Shown here one piece after another: positions 5,387 to 5,503 of a DNA stretch of 5,503 nucleotides. The position numbers and the translations under genes are program-made. Each line of letters begins with the position of its first letter. Positions within the stretch are counted from its first letter, which is position 1. Under the pieces are notes generated by a model. That model was not told where the DNA came from and did no database searches. It saw only the letters and a program-made list of their open reading frames with translations. Source of the stretch: Candidatus Methanosuratincola petrocarbonis (ex Vanwonterghem et al. 2016) (GTDB lineage: Archaea; Thermoproteota; Methanomethylicia; Methanomethylicales; Methanomethylicaceae); NCBI GenBank assembly GCA_001717015.1, contig MAGV01000075.1, positions 5,823 through 11,325 on the forward strand, written 5' to 3'.

Positions 5387-5393
5387 AAAAAAA
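5387..5393 (-). terminator. T7 run between convergent stop codons
   Basis: The plus strand has A7 right after the TAG of the AsnB-like gene. On the minus strand this is T7 directly after a TAA at 5394-5396. An uninterrupted T-run at this point fits an archaeal terminator for a minus-strand gene entering from the right edge. It gives no obvious stop signal for the plus-strand gene. Confidence 0.35.
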
Positions 5394-5501
5394 TTACCGA
5401 CCGATCTTGCACAAAGAATATCTGTGCTCCGAAGCTAGACATACATGAGAGAGATCACTTGGACATGTGGAAATTTTACAGCATCCGTGAGAAGAGGCAC
5501 G
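5394..5501 (-). CDS. 3' end of a possible Cys-rich minus-strand protein (partial)
   Basis: A minus-strand frame is open from the right edge for 35 codons and ends in TAA, followed at once by T7. The visible tail holds five cysteines (CC, TCP, HVC and LCK at positions 7, 8, 13, 21 and 31 of the fragment) and four histidines, and ends in LCKIGR. Such Cys density suggests a metal-binding or disulfide-bearing tail, but I do not recognise the family. The gene would converge on the AsnB-like gene with 7 bases between the stops. The fragment is short, so an open frame by chance is possible. A competing reading is a plus-strand start at 5465 (MWKFYSIREKRHV, running off the edge), which has no good promoter or ribosome site. 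Confidence 0.35.
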   Translation of the reverse strand, partial: RASSHGCCKISTCPSDLSHVCLASEHRYSLCKIGR

Positions 5502-5503
5502 TG

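Noticed and set aside
5445..5503. Plus-strand starts at 5445 and 5465 (the latter MWKFYSIREKRHV) running off the right edge
   Set aside because: There is no TATA box or Shine-Dalgarno sequence upstream, and only 13-19 codons are visible. The opposite strand has a longer Cys-rich frame ending in a T-run. Kept as an alternative, not as a feature.

Overview
This window most likely comes from an archaeon. Nearly every gene start has an AT-rich TATA-like element about 25-45 nt upstream rather than a bacterial -35/-10 pair. Ribosome sites, where visible, are GGTG or GGAG, and one gene looks leaderless. Arginine is often AGG/AGA, and the protein set (stand-alone sugar-phosphate nucleotidyltransferase, COG2426-type membrane protein, compact M50 protease, AsnB-like synthetase with a zinc ribbon) is archaeal in style. 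A TACK-type or other uncultured lineage is plausible, but the sequence alone does not settle it. Genes are of moderate GC and the short spacers are strongly AT-rich. Coding is dense, with no spacer over about 120 bases, and I see no tRNA, rRNA, CRISPR or insertion sequence.

Layout from left to right: (1) a minus-strand NDP-sugar pyrophosphorylase (45-791), followed by an AT-rich hairpin/T-run at its 3' end; (2) diverging from it over a shared AT-rich promoter, a plus-strand small membrane protein of the 'small multidrug export' family (889-1353); (3) three minus-strand genes in a row: an M50 membrane metalloprotease (3713-4342), an M20 ArgE/DapE-like metallohydrolase (2503-3669) and a GT75 / reversibly glycosylated polypeptide (RGP) protein (1375-2472), the last apparently with its own leaderless promoter; (4) diverging from the protease, a plus-strand asparagine-synthetase-like ATPase with a C-terminal zinc ribbon (4433-5386); (5) at the right edge, a probable 3' end of a Cys-rich minus-strand gene (5394-5501), converging on the synthetase with only 7 bases between the stop codons.

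The most connected theme is nucleotide-sugar metabolism. The pyrophosphorylase could make an NDP-sugar, and the GT75 protein belongs to the family that interconverts UDP-arabinopyranose and UDP-arabinofuranose in plants; it keeps the DDD motif and the arginine that is self-glycosylated in the plant enzymes. The two genes are neighbours on the same strand but are separated by an opposite-strand gene, so the link is suggestive only. The second notable item is the AsnB-like gene: it lacks the glutaminase domain and has a four-cysteine zinc ribbon at its C terminus, so its amide acceptor and nitrogen source are open questions. The M20 and M50 genes look like ordinary hydrolase housekeeping. I found no clear multi-gene novel system.
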